Position numbers and translations under genes: made by a program. The notes below the pieces were generated by a model. The model did not search any database and was not told where the DNA came from. It was given only the letters and a program-made list of their open reading frames with translations. A stretch of 64,000 nucleotides of DNA from contig NZ_JBPSEG010000002.1 of assembly GCF_051488665.1 (NCBI RefSeq), positions 124,001 through 188,000 of the forward strand, given 5' to 3'. Below are positions 43,960 through 52,764 of this stretch, piece by piece; position 1 is the first letter of the stretch, and each line of letters begins with the position of its first letter. This stretch comes from Melioribacter sp051488665 (GTDB lineage: Bacteria > Bacteroidota > Ignavibacteria > Ignavibacteriales > Melioribacteraceae).

Positions 43960-45195
43960 TTACGGCACCTGGATAGACCTGTCGATCCAAGAATAGCAGG
44001 CTCCTTCGATTTTAATAGTATCGCCCGATTTAAGTTTTCTGAAGAAATAATCCTCTTTGGTAGGAACTGAATTTTGAAGCGCTTTAACTCGGTCTGCCGC
44101 TACGGTAGCATACTGTCCGCCGAGCGAGGCGGCTTTTCTGTAGGTATCAACTGCAAGTTGATAAACGCACTTAGCCATAAAATCATAATCGCAGGAACGC
44201 GCAGCCTGTTCGTACAACTGCGCTTCAATAAGATACGGATAGTCCCATTGAGGATCGATTTTCATTGCTTTCTGAAGATAAGTTCTGGCAACCGAAAGCT
44301 GGTCCAATCTTTTATAAATCAACGCGAGGTTGACGTAATTTTCCTTACCGTCGGGTTGCAGTTCAATGACTTTTTTGTAAGCGTTAATTGCTTTGTCGGT
44401 TCTGTCGAGCTTGTCGTATGCGCTTGCAAGCTGTTTCCAATAATTGATTACGTCGGGAGCTTTCTGAGTGAGAAATTCAAGCGGCTCTACGGCTTTTTCA
44501 TAATCCTGAGCTCTCAAACAGGTGGAAGCATATTTCCATGCTTTTTCGAGATTTTCCTTGTCGAGATCCCACGATTTCTTTGTGATTTCGACTAATTCTT
44601 CGATATTCTCGGCAATCGATTCCAATTTTTGTATCCATAACGGATTATCGGGCTCGGCTTCGGATAATTTAGAATAGAGATCGAGCGCCTTTAACTTGTA
44701 TCCGTTTTCTTCGGTTGCGTTTTTGATGTAGAGAATACCGAGTCTGTCTTTATAAAACGCAGGCAATTCCGGATCCTTGGCTAAAGCTTCTTCATAAACC
44801 GGAATAATTTTCTCTGCGGATTCATTAGCCCACACTTCCATTACATAAGCTTTACGCGCCAAATAATATCCCGCCAGATCGGGTTCATATTGTATCGCTT
44901 TGTCGTAGAAGTAAAGGATTGTGTCGGTAAGCGCTTTCTTTTCGTCGTCGGTAGCATTCGTACTGTCGTGCAAATACCAGAGCGTTTCTTCCATTTTAGG
45001 GAATATTTTGTATTTAATGAATTGCGATGGATCTTCATTGATAACTTTCCATCCGAAAGGAGCCGCGCTGACATAATCTTTATTCTTATGATACTCATAG
45101 AACAAAGAAAAGTTAGCCATCAATTGATTCTGGGCATATAATGAAGAAACGCCTAAAAGATAGGTCATTATCAGCAAATATTTTAAGTGTTTCAA
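43960..45195 (-). CDS. Secreted tetratricopeptide-repeat protein
   Basis: The 411-aa protein has a signal peptide (about 1-21, ending SLYAQ) and several TPR units. The clearest run is around residues 215-320, with ENLEKAWKYASTCLRAQDYEKAVEPL, YWKQLASAYDKLDRTDKAINAYKKVIEL and NYVNLALIYKRLDQLSVARTYLQKAM. It most likely sits in the periplasm as a protein-interaction scaffold. It is the last gene of the glgA unit, 27 bases after an outer-membrane protein gene, and is followed by a strong terminator. The partner is probably one of the two envelope proteins upstream, which is inference. Confidence 0.88.
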   Translation of the reverse strand: MKHLKYLLIMTYLLGVSSLYAQNQLMANFSLFYEYHKNKDYVSAAPFGWKVINEDPSQFIKYKIFPKMEETLWYLHDSTNATDDEKKALTDTILYFYDKAIQYEPDLAGYYLARKAYVMEVWANESAEKIIPVYEEALAKDPELPAFYKDRLGILYIKNATEENGYKLKALDLYSKLSEAEPDNPLWIQKLESIAENIEELVEITKKSWDLDKENLEKAWKYASTCLRAQDYEKAVEPLEFLTQKAPDVINYWKQLASAYDKLDRTDKAINAYKKVIELQPDGKENYVNLALIYKRLDQLSVARTYLQKAMKIDPQWDYPYLIEAQLYEQAARSCDYDFMAKCVYQLAVDTYRKAASLGGQYATVAADRVKALQNSVPTKEDYFFRKLKSGDTIKIEGACYSWIDRSIQVP

Positions 45196-45222
45196 TTTGT
45201 AAATCCCCTAATTTGTTTTCAA

Positions 45223-46467
45223 TTATCTGTCTTGTCTAATAAACCAGATTTCTCCGATACTCAAACTTACTGAAAATCTATAAATATTTTCGAGTAATAA
45301 ATTATTATCTTTAGTTCCGCGACGGCCGTACTGGAACGCGAAGTCGAGCCTGTTTGCCATATCCAGCGGAATCGAGAAACCGGTATAAAATGAAATCTGG
45401 TTTATCCCCTTTCCGTTAATTTTATACTGAGATTCTTCATAGCTTAAACCGAAACGAAGCATTACCAGTTCCCAGAAACTGCTCGAACGGACGTCGGATT
45501 TCCTGTATTCGAAGCCGAGGCTATACTTATTTATGTCCTGCATCACATCGGATCTGATATTGTTATGAGTAAAATCGCCGAAGGACTGATGCAAATAATC
45601 AGCTATGAACCGGTAGTCGTCGTTCCATATAAACGAGAGACCCGCGCCGTAACGCGCCGGAATTTTTTCCGAAACGCTCCCGCTCGACGAAGTTACTGTT
45701 CCGATTACTGTTGTTGCATTGCTCGCGCTATCGACTTTAACATTGACAGAATTCGAATAAAAAGCGCCCAGCCTCAAATCGCTTATATCGTCCGATCCCA
45801 ACAAACCGGATAAGTCCTGAGATATTGCGCCGATTGTCAATCCTGCCGCAATGTAACTGTACTCATCCGAAAAAGAGCCGTCTATTAAACCGTCGCCCGA
45901 TGTAAATTCGATGGACGTCGTTCTCGAAATTTTTCCGTTATAATAATCGAGCGAAGCGCCCAGCGTTGCGCCGAACGGCATTTGATACGTTCCGCCTATC
46001 ATCACTTTTGAAATTCCGCCCTTGCCTTCATAATCCGTAGTATATCCGCCGACTATCGACGAGTCGGTTACAACGCTCAGTTTGTAATCGACGTTAGAAT
46101 ACGGCACAATTCCGGCTACAAGACTAACGCCGTATTTTTGATATATCGGGAATCCGATCATGAAACCGGGTATGATCAAATCTGAATGATAAACCGACGA
46201 ATTGTTTGAAGAAATGTTATTGCCGTGATAAACAACGCCCGTTTCGAAGCGGGTGAATTTGAGCGCCGACCATCCGGCGGGATTCATCGAACTGAGATAA
46301 TCGAAATCCCTCAACGCAATTCCAAGCTCGCCAATCGACATCCTGCGGGCGTCGTAACTGAAATAGAGATCGCCTATACCGAAACGCGAATAAACCGATC
46401 CTCCGGATGCATGAGAGATATAAGGCAAAACCAGCGTTATTAAAAATCCGATTAATATCTTTTTCAT
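45223..46467 (-). CDS. Predicted outer-membrane beta-barrel protein
   Basis: The 414-aa protein has a signal peptide (about 1-20, ending SHAS) and alternating-hydrophobic strands throughout, with repeated aromatic/Gly patterns such as YSRFGIGDLYFSYDARRMSIGELGIA at the N-terminus and RLDFAFQYGRRGTKD near the end. The start recalls FadL/OmpP1-like transport barrels and similar Bacteroidota proteins, but I see no decisive motif. It follows the lipoprotein gene by 4 bases. A role as a channel with the lipoprotein and TPR protein as partners is possible. Confidence 0.75.
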   Translation of the reverse strand: MKKILIGFLITLVLPYISHASGGSVYSRFGIGDLYFSYDARRMSIGELGIALRDFDYLSSMNPAGWSALKFTRFETGVVYHGNNISSNNSSVYHSDLIIPGFMIGFPIYQKYGVSLVAGIVPYSNVDYKLSVVTDSSIVGGYTTDYEGKGGISKVMIGGTYQMPFGATLGASLDYYNGKISRTTSIEFTSGDGLIDGSFSDEYSYIAAGLTIGAISQDLSGLLGSDDISDLRLGAFYSNSVNVKVDSASNATTVIGTVTSSSGSVSEKIPARYGAGLSFIWNDDYRFIADYLHQSFGDFTHNNIRSDVMQDINKYSLGFEYRKSDVRSSSFWELVMLRFGLSYEESQYKINGKGINQISFYTGFSIPLDMANRLDFAFQYGRRGTKDNNLLLENIYRFSVSLSIGEIWFIRQDR

Positions 46468-46471
46468 AAAA

Positions 46472-47662
46472 TTATCTGCTTTTTAAGTATGTTATTTTAA
46501 GTTTGGGACGATTGCCTTCGTTCACGGAACGCGCTCCGTAAATCCATATTGTAGCTAACGACTCTTTTTCGTCAGCCAGATACAATTCGAGCCCGTTATT
46601 GACGTACGAAGTATCCGAGACCCATTTTTGAACTATCCAGGCGATGTCTCCTTTGAATTTGTCGCCTTCCCTGGACAATATAGTAGTAATCGTGCTGTCG
46701 GAAGTGTAAGATTTCTCGACGCTGTCCGCCAATACTTTTACAATAATCGAATCGGATGCGGGCTCGCCGTCGACGGTTTTTAATTCGTCTACGTATAATT
46801 CCAATTCCGCTTTGTTAACAATTATGTTCTTAGGCAATTCTTTGAGGTCAAAATAGAGAAACCCTCTGTTAAACAATCCGCCCTGAAGCACAATGTCGTT
46901 ATCCGAAACCACCGGCTCGCCTTTAATTGCATGAACATCCATATAAGGAAGAGCGGACAAAGTATCGGTAACTTCATTCCTGCCGTACATTATTGTCAAA
47001 GCCGGCAAATCGGTATCAGTAAAAAGCTGGTAAGCGTTAAATCCCACAATCCTTTGCGTATTTTGCGCGGGCTTTATCAGAATGCCGTAGTTTGGTTCGG
47101 CGGCGTTGGAATCCGCGCTAAACTTTATCCAATCGAGCACAACCGAAGGGTCTATCTTAAATGAAATCGAGGTGTCGTCGATCGTTTTTTCGTATGCAAT
47201 ATCCTGATAATCATATTGCAGAGAGTTCAGACTGTCGGTGTCGAAACCGGCTGTGCTCCACTCGCTTGTTATGCGATGTACCGTAAAGTCGAACGGCAGC
47301 GATTTGTCCCCCAAATAGTATTTCAGCTTGATGTAAATAGAAGCTTCGGAAATCGTCAGATTGTTATCCTGCGCAAGAGTGATAACCGAATCGGGGACCG
47401 AAAATTCATACCTCAATAATGCCTGGGCTTCGTATTTATCGTATTTTCCTACGAGTAGTTTACTCGATATTCCCAGTTGCAGATCTCGCTGAAAAGTATA
47501 CGAATTTGTTTTTACATTAGCCGAGTCCGTATTGAAAAGATGAAATGAAAGAGTGGCGTCGTCTTTAATCAAATCGTATCCTACCGAGGCGGGATCCTGA
47601 TTGCATGAAACCAACAAAATTCCGAATAACACCGGAAATATCAGTTTAATTTTTCTAATCAA
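46472..47662 (-). CDS. Lipoprotein with DNRLRE/DUF4270-like beta domains
   Basis: The 396-aa protein has a lipoprotein signal, FGILLVSCNQ, with cysteine 20 as lipidation site. Two similar beta-rich modules follow, each with a strand pattern like ISEASIYIKLKYY and VNKAELELYVDEL and ending in a TIMYG or LKITYLK strand, as in DNRLRE-type carbohydrate-associated domains and DUF4270. Such proteins are cell-surface or periplasmic in Bacteroidota. It overlaps the phosphatase gene upstream by 4 bases and is followed by a beta-barrel gene. Function unknown; the family call is from pattern memory. Confidence 0.7.
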   Translation of the reverse strand: MIRKIKLIFPVLFGILLVSCNQDPASVGYDLIKDDATLSFHLFNTDSANVKTNSYTFQRDLQLGISSKLLVGKYDKYEAQALLRYEFSVPDSVITLAQDNNLTISEASIYIKLKYYLGDKSLPFDFTVHRITSEWSTAGFDTDSLNSLQYDYQDIAYEKTIDDTSISFKIDPSVVLDWIKFSADSNAAEPNYGILIKPAQNTQRIVGFNAYQLFTDTDLPALTIMYGRNEVTDTLSALPYMDVHAIKGEPVVSDNDIVLQGGLFNRGFLYFDLKELPKNIIVNKAELELYVDELKTVDGEPASDSIIVKVLADSVEKSYTSDSTITTILSREGDKFKGDIAWIVQKWVSDTSYVNNGLELYLADEKESLATIWIYGARSVNEGNRPKLKITYLKSR

Positions 47663-48234
47663 TTATTTTCCTCCGCAAAAGTTTGAGTAATAAATTTGTT
47701 GATTTCATAGAAATCGGCGGCTACAAAATTGGGCTTTTTGCCGTCATTAATCAAGTTTTCTATCTCATTGTCGTAAATATCATTCGCAATCAAGATTGTT
47801 TTAACGTTCGCATTAATTCCGGCTTCGATATCGCTCACTCTGTCGCCGATCATAAAAGATCTGGACAAATCAATGTCATGATCTTTAGCTGCTTGTAAAA
47901 TCATAAACGGAGAAGGTTTCCGGCATTTTGATTTTTCCGGCGGGTCAAAATCGGGGTGATAGGGACAATAGTAAATATCATCAATTGCTACGCCGTTTTC
48001 TTCAAGTAAATCTTTAACTCTTTTATTAACAGCTTCAACCTCTTCAACTGTCATCAGTCCCTTTGCAACTCCGGCTTGATTCGAAATAATGATAAGTTTG
48101 AATCCGAATTTTTCTTTCAAATCCTTAAGATTTTCGGCGACTCCGTCGATCAAACGGACAATTTCAGGGTCTCGAATGTAACCGGGGTCGTGATTAATTG
48201 TCCCGTCTCTGTCCAGGAATAATGCTGGTCGCAT
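47659..48234 (-). CDS. gmhB: D-glycero-D-manno-heptose 1,7-bisphosphate phosphatase-like HAD enzyme
   Basis: The 191-aa HAD-IIIA phosphatase has LFLDRDGTINHDPGYI (motif I, residues 5-20), IISNQAG (motif II), a lysine after the zinc loop, and MIGDRVSDIEAG (motif IV). The GmhB-type zinc loop is present as CPYHPDF...SKCRKPSP, with Cys, His and Cys ligands. GmhB removes the C7 phosphate in ADP-heptose synthesis for lipopolysaccharide core. The same fold also gives histidinol phosphatases, but the GmhB loop favours heptose. It is 3 bases after glgA. Confidence 0.85.
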   Translation of the reverse strand: MRPALFLDRDGTINHDPGYIRDPEIVRLIDGVAENLKDLKEKFGFKLIIISNQAGVAKGLMTVEEVEAVNKRVKDLLEENGVAIDDIYYCPYHPDFDPPEKSKCRKPSPFMILQAAKDHDIDLSRSFMIGDRVSDIEAGINANVKTILIANDIYDNEIENLINDGKKPNFVAADFYEINKFITQTFAEENN

Positions 48235-48237
48235 TAA

Positions 48238-49725
48238 TTAATCGGATAACTTTTTGTATAGTTCAACGTATTTTTTGGCGGAATTGAGCCAGCTGTAATC
48301 GCCTTTCATACCCGTTTTCATCAATTCCGTCCATAATTCTTTATTTTCATTATAAAGTTTGAGAGCTTTTTTGACTGCGCCGACCAAATCCGTAACGGTA
48401 TATTTTTCAAAAAGGAAACCGTTGCCGGTCTTCGTTTTTTCGTCAAACTGAATAATTGTGTCTGCCAATCCGCCGGTTTTGTGTACTATCGGGACTGTGC
48501 CGTATTTAAGGCTGTACAATTGATTGAGACCGCACGGCTCGATTTTCGAAGGCATAAGGAACATATCGGAACCGGCTTCGATTAAATGCGCCAGGTCTTC
48601 GTCGAATCCGATAAAGCACGAAAATTTACCCGGATATTTCGCGGCCATTTCGCTGAAAAATTTCGTGTATTTCTTTTCGCCCGCGCCAAGCAATACCATT
48701 TTAATCTTCAGTTTCATCAACTGATTAAAAGCTTTCTGCAAAAGGTCCATCCCTTTTTCGTCGGTCAAACGCGATATCACGCCGATAATCGGAACGTCTT
48801 CTTCGTATTCAAAACCGAAATTTTCCGATAATGCTTTTTTATTGACTTTTTTATTGTCGAGTTTTTTAACCGAGTATTTTTGCGGAATCTTTGTGTCTTT
48901 TTCCGGGTCCCAAATCAATCTGTCAATACCGTTTAAAATTCCGAATAAATCTTTGCTTCTCTTTTTGAGATATTTTTGCAAACCTGCGCTGTAGATTTTA
49001 GCGGAGGTCAATTCTTTTGCGTACGTTTCGCTAACGGTATTAATTTTATCGGCGAATAAAATTCCGCCTTTAAGGAAATTGATTTTTTTATTGTGGAGCA
49101 ATCCCTTTTCGGTTGCCAATTCATCGGGCAAATCCGTTTTTTCGAACGACGACAACGGAAATTCGCCCTGTTGAAATATATTGTGAATTGTTAGCAGTGT
49201 TCTTGTCGAAGAAAATTGCGGTTCGTCTTTGTAAATTGTTTTCATATAAACGGGCACCAGTCCGCTCTGCCAGTCGTTGCAATGAATAACGTCGGGAGTC
49301 CAACCGAGTTTAAGCATCAATTCGAATACGGCTTTGGTAAACAAAATAAACCGCTCGTCATTGTCGGGAAAATCTTCTCCTGTAATCGGATCGGCATAAA
49401 GGCTGTGGCGATTGCCGAAATATTCCGGATTATCGAGAAAATAAATTTGGACGCGCGCTTTCGGTCCAACTAAAAAGGAAGATCTCAGCGAAAATACGAC
49501 TTCTTTTCCGGCTATATTAACCGGAATATCCTTTAATCTAACCACCTCGTGAATCTTGAATTTACGTTCGTCGATTGCTCCGTATTTGGGCAGTATGATT
49601 CGAACATCGTGACCCATTTCCTGTAAACGCTGCGGCAAAGCAGAAGATACGTCGGCTACTCCGCCTGTTTTTACAAATGGAACTGCTTCGGGGGTTACGA
49701 AAAGGATTTTAAACTTTGAAGGCAT
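48238..49725 (-). CDS. glgA: Glycogen synthase (ADP-glucose, GT5)
   Basis: GlgA extends alpha-1,4-glucan chains from ADP-glucose. The 495-aa GT5 protein has the N-terminal KTGGVADVSSALPQRL (ADP-glucose-binding lysine, residue 20), HCNDWQSGLVPVY near 147, TIHNIFQQGEFPL, and in the C-terminal domain GVISRLTDEKGMDLL and SKIEPCGLNQLYSLKYGTVPIVHKTGGLADTI. The length is normal. It starts the unit with gmhB and three envelope genes; TTGTTA and TATTTT at 17-base spacing upstream on the minus strand (about 49750-49790) could be its promoter. No glgB or glgC is in the window. Confidence 0.93.
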   Translation of the reverse strand: MPSKFKILFVTPEAVPFVKTGGVADVSSALPQRLQEMGHDVRIILPKYGAIDERKFKIHEVVRLKDIPVNIAGKEVVFSLRSSFLVGPKARVQIYFLDNPEYFGNRHSLYADPITGEDFPDNDERFILFTKAVFELMLKLGWTPDVIHCNDWQSGLVPVYMKTIYKDEPQFSSTRTLLTIHNIFQQGEFPLSSFEKTDLPDELATEKGLLHNKKINFLKGGILFADKINTVSETYAKELTSAKIYSAGLQKYLKKRSKDLFGILNGIDRLIWDPEKDTKIPQKYSVKKLDNKKVNKKALSENFGFEYEEDVPIIGVISRLTDEKGMDLLQKAFNQLMKLKIKMVLLGAGEKKYTKFFSEMAAKYPGKFSCFIGFDEDLAHLIEAGSDMFLMPSKIEPCGLNQLYSLKYGTVPIVHKTGGLADTIIQFDEKTKTGNGFLFEKYTVTDLVGAVKKALKLYNENKELWTELMKTGMKGDYSWLNSAKKYVELYKKLSD

Positions 49726-49848
49726 TTTGGTAAGATCCTTTGTTTTTTATTTTCGAAAAATACGAAATTTTATGCCCTTTAACAAAAAATTAGAAATAGA
49801 CGACTTTATTCTCTATATTAATTCAAACAAAAAATCAGGTGTTTTTTG

Positions 49849-51099
49849 ATGAAAATCCTCCTTAAAAATCCGGGTCAAATTGTAACCGTCAATACTGCGG
49901 GCAGAAACTTCAAAACCGGCAAGTCGATGAACGAACTCGAAATTCTTGAAGACCATTCCGTATATATCGAAAATGGAATAATCAAAGACATTTTGCCGAA
50001 TTCGTCAGTAAATAAAGTAAAAGCCGATGAAGTAATCGACGCGAGCGATTTATTGGTCTTACCCGGATTCGTAGAATGTCACACACACAGCGCATTTGCG
50101 GGAAACCGTTCGAACGAATTCCTGATGCGGCTTTCCGGAAAATCTTACGAAGAGATTGCCGAAGAAGGCGGCGGAATTATTTCGACCGTTAATTCGGTCA
50201 GACAGGCTTCGTACGACGAACTGATACGGCTTCTGGCTCCCCGTATTAAGAAATTTATTTCACAGGGAGTTACGACTCTCGAAATCAAAAGCGGTTACGG
50301 ATTGAGCTATTACGACGAGATCAAACTGTTACAGGTTATAAATTATTACAAAAAGAATTCTCCGATCGACATAATTCCCACATTCCTCGGCGCGCACACT
50401 TACCCGCCCGAATATAAAAACGATCACAGGGCATACTTGAAATTAATCGTAGAAGAACTTTTGCCTTATATCCGCAAAAACGATCTGGCGGAGTTTACGG
50501 ATGTCTTTTGCGAAAAGACTGCATTCAGCCCGGAAGAAACCGATATGATTTTTACGAAAGCTAAAGAACTCGGATTTAAACTCAGACTTCACACAAATCA
50601 ATTTCACAGTATCGGAGGTATCGAAGTTGCGCTCAAACATTCGGCGCTCTCGGTCGATCATCTGGAAGTAATTAACGAGGAAGAAATCGAAAAAATTGCA
50701 AAGTCCGATTTAACCGCTGTACTATTGCCGGGCGTATCGTTCTTCCTTGATTATAATTACGCGCCGGCAAGAAAATTAATCGACCTCAACGCCACAGTAG
50801 CGCTGTCGACCGATTTTAATCCGGGCAGCTCGCATATTGCAGATTTCCATCTTATGATGAGTCTGGCGGCATTAAAGATGAAGATGACGGCGGGCGAAAT
50901 AATTTCAGCTGCGACAATAAACGCAGCCAAAGCCGTCGGAATGAATAAATTTCTCGGCAGTATTGAAATAGGTAAACAGGCAGACTTTGCCCTGATGAAC
51001 GCAAAGGATATTTCGGAAATAATTTATAACATCGGAAATAATCTCAACGTAATGACAATTAAAAAAGGAAAAATAATTTACAAACGCGAAACGGAGTAA
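49849..51099 (+). CDS. hutI: Imidazolonepropionase
   Basis: HutI hydrolyses 4-imidazolone-5-propionate to N-formimino-L-glutamate in histidine degradation. The 416-aa amidohydrolase has metal ligands in VECHTHSAFAG near residue 75, YEEIAEEGGGI, LEIKSGYGLSYYDE and LHTNQFHSIGG near 245. I chose the ATG at 49849, with AGG about 9-10 bases before it; a TTG one codon upstream is in frame but less likely. It is the first gene of a plus-strand unit with ftcD (2 bases on) and fchA. hutH and hutU are not in the window. Confidence 0.95.
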   Translation: MKILLKNPGQIVTVNTAGRNFKTGKSMNELEILEDHSVYIENGIIKDILPNSSVNKVKADEVIDASDLLVLPGFVECHTHSAFAGNRSNEFLMRLSGKSYEEIAEEGGGIISTVNSVRQASYDELIRLLAPRIKKFISQGVTTLEIKSGYGLSYYDEIKLLQVINYYKKNSPIDIIPTFLGAHTYPPEYKNDHRAYLKLIVEELLPYIRKNDLAEFTDVFCEKTAFSPEETDMIFTKAKELGFKLRLHTNQFHSIGGIEVALKHSALSVDHLEVINEEEIEKIAKSDLTAVLLPGVSFFLDYNYAPARKLIDLNATVALSTDFNPGSSHIADFHLMMSLAALKMKMTAGEIISAATINAAKAVGMNKFLGSIEIGKQADFALMNAKDISEIIYNIGNNLNVMTIKKGKIIYKRETE

Positions 51100-51101
51100 T
51101 C

Positions 51102-52118
51102 ATGAAAATAATCGAATGCGTTCCAAATTTCAGCGAAGGCAAAAACAAAGAAACATTCGAAGCAATTAAATCGGCAATCGATTCGACAGACGGCGTTAAA
51201 TTGTTGAATCTCGAGCCGGACGCAGATTATAATCGCGTAGTCGTAACAATGGCAGGCAGCGACGAAGGGATATTGAACGGAGCCGTCAATGCAAGCTTGG
51301 CAGCCGCCGAACTTATCGATATGAGAAAACATAAAGGCGAACATCCGAGAATCGGAGCTATCGACGTTGTGCCGTTTATTCCGGTATCCGGCAGCTCTAT
51401 GGATGAATGCGTCAAAATTTCGGAGATGTATGCTGAAATAATTTCCGCTAAATTAAACGTTCCTGTTTATCTCTACGAGAATTCTGCCCGTAAACCTGAA
51501 AGACAAAATCTTGCAAATATCCGGAAAGGAGAATACGAAGGACTGGAAGAAAAATTAAAGGATCCCGAATGGCAGCCGGATTACGGACCGGCGGTTTTTA
51601 ATCCCAAATTAGGAGCCATCGTAACGGGAGCGCGTTTCTTCCTTATTGCATATAACGTCAATATCGATTCGACGGACTTAGCGTATGCAAAAGAAATTGC
51701 CGAAGTATTGAGAGAAAGCGGTTACCCCAAACGGGACGAAAATGGTAATGTTATCAAAAAAGACGGGAAGACCGTAAGGGTTCCCGGCAGTTTAAAATCG
51801 GTTAAAGGCATGGGCGTGGCTCTCGAAAAATTTAATCTTACTCAGGTTTCAATGAATCTTACAAACTATAACGTCACTCCGATTCACGTTGCATTCGAAG
51901 AAGTTAAAAAAGAAGCTGCACGATTGGGCGTCAAGGTAAAAGGAAGCGAAATTGTCGGTCTCGTGCCGAAAGAAGCGCTTTTAATGGCGGGCAGATTTTA
52001 TACCGGCAACAAAACCGAAGACGAAAAAGAATTAATAACCGCCGCAGTCGAAAATCTCGGTTTGAACGCTTTAGCTCCTTTCAAACCCGAAGAAAAAATA
52101 ATCGAATACATGATATAA
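51102..52118 (+). CDS. ftcD: Glutamate formimidoyltransferase
   Basis: This enzyme moves the formimino group from formiminoglutamate to tetrahydrofolate. The 338-aa protein begins IIECVPNFSEGKN, has the catalytic-His segment HKGEHPRIGAIDVVPFIP near residues 78-95 and MNLTNYNVTPIHVAFEEV in the second half. It lacks the cyclodeaminase domain that is fused in the animal enzyme; that domain is the next gene. The spacing to hutI is 2 bases and to fchA 16 bases. Secure. Confidence 0.95.
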   Translation: MKIIECVPNFSEGKNKETFEAIKSAIDSTDGVKLLNLEPDADYNRVVVTMAGSDEGILNGAVNASLAAAELIDMRKHKGEHPRIGAIDVVPFIPVSGSSMDECVKISEMYAEIISAKLNVPVYLYENSARKPERQNLANIRKGEYEGLEEKLKDPEWQPDYGPAVFNPKLGAIVTGARFFLIAYNVNIDSTDLAYAKEIAEVLRESGYPKRDENGNVIKKDGKTVRVPGSLKSVKGMGVALEKFNLTQVSMNLTNYNVTPIHVAFEEVKKEAARLGVKVKGSEIVGLVPKEALLMAGRFYTGNKTEDEKELITAAVENLGLNALAPFKPEEKIIEYMI

Positions 52119-52134
52119 AAAAGAAGGATTTAAT

Positions 52135-52764
52135 ATGGATATCAAAAAAACCGTAGAACAATACCTCAATGAAATTTCGTCGTCGTCTCCCACACCGGGC
52201 GGCGGAAATGTATCGGCATTTTGCGGAGCCCTGGCTTCGAGTCTCGGAATAATGGTATGCAATTTAACCATCGGCAAAAAAAAGTACGCTGACGTACAAA
52301 CTGATATCGAAGAGGCAAAAGAAAAACTTCAGACATATCAAAAAAATTTTTTAATACTCGCAGAAAAAGACAACGAAGCTTTCAACAGAGTTATGGACGC
52401 TTTCAAGCTTCCGAAGGAAAATGAAGAACAGACGGAGACGCGTAAAAAAGCGATCCAAGACGCAACGCTCGAAGCCGCGGCAATACCGATGGAGGTTTTG
52501 AAAAACTGTTCGGCCGTTTTTATTCACATCAAAACCGTGGCTGAAAAAGGAAACAAGAACTCGATATCGGACGCGGGAGTTGCCGCTACGTTAATAGGAG
52601 CGGCGGCTAACGGCGCTTATTTGAATATATTGATCAATGCAAGTTCGCTAGAGAATAAAACAATTGCTCGCGAAATCCTGAAAAGCGCCGACGCGCTGAT
52701 CGACGATATCAATCATAACGTTAAATTGACAACCAACATTATTAAAGACTCGCTTATTCAATGA
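52135..52764 (+). CDS. fchA: Formimidoyltetrahydrofolate cyclodeaminase
   Basis: The enzyme converts 5-formimino-tetrahydrofolate to 5,10-methenyl-tetrahydrofolate and ammonia. The 209-aa helical protein has the family motif SSPTPGGGNVSAFCGALASSLG near residues 17-38 and DAGVAATLIGAAANGAYLNI near 142-161. It works with FtcD, encoded just upstream, so that the one-carbon unit from histidine enters the folate pool. A Shine-Dalgarno-like AAGAAGGA lies 8 bases before the ATG. It overlaps the next gene by 4 bases. Confidence 0.94.
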   Translation: MDIKKTVEQYLNEISSSSPTPGGGNVSAFCGALASSLGIMVCNLTIGKKKYADVQTDIEEAKEKLQTYQKNFLILAEKDNEAFNRVMDAFKLPKENEEQTETRKKAIQDATLEAAAIPMEVLKNCSAVFIHIKTVAEKGNKNSISDAGVAATLIGAAANGAYLNILINASSLENKTIAREILKSADALIDDINHNVKLTTNIIKDSLIQ

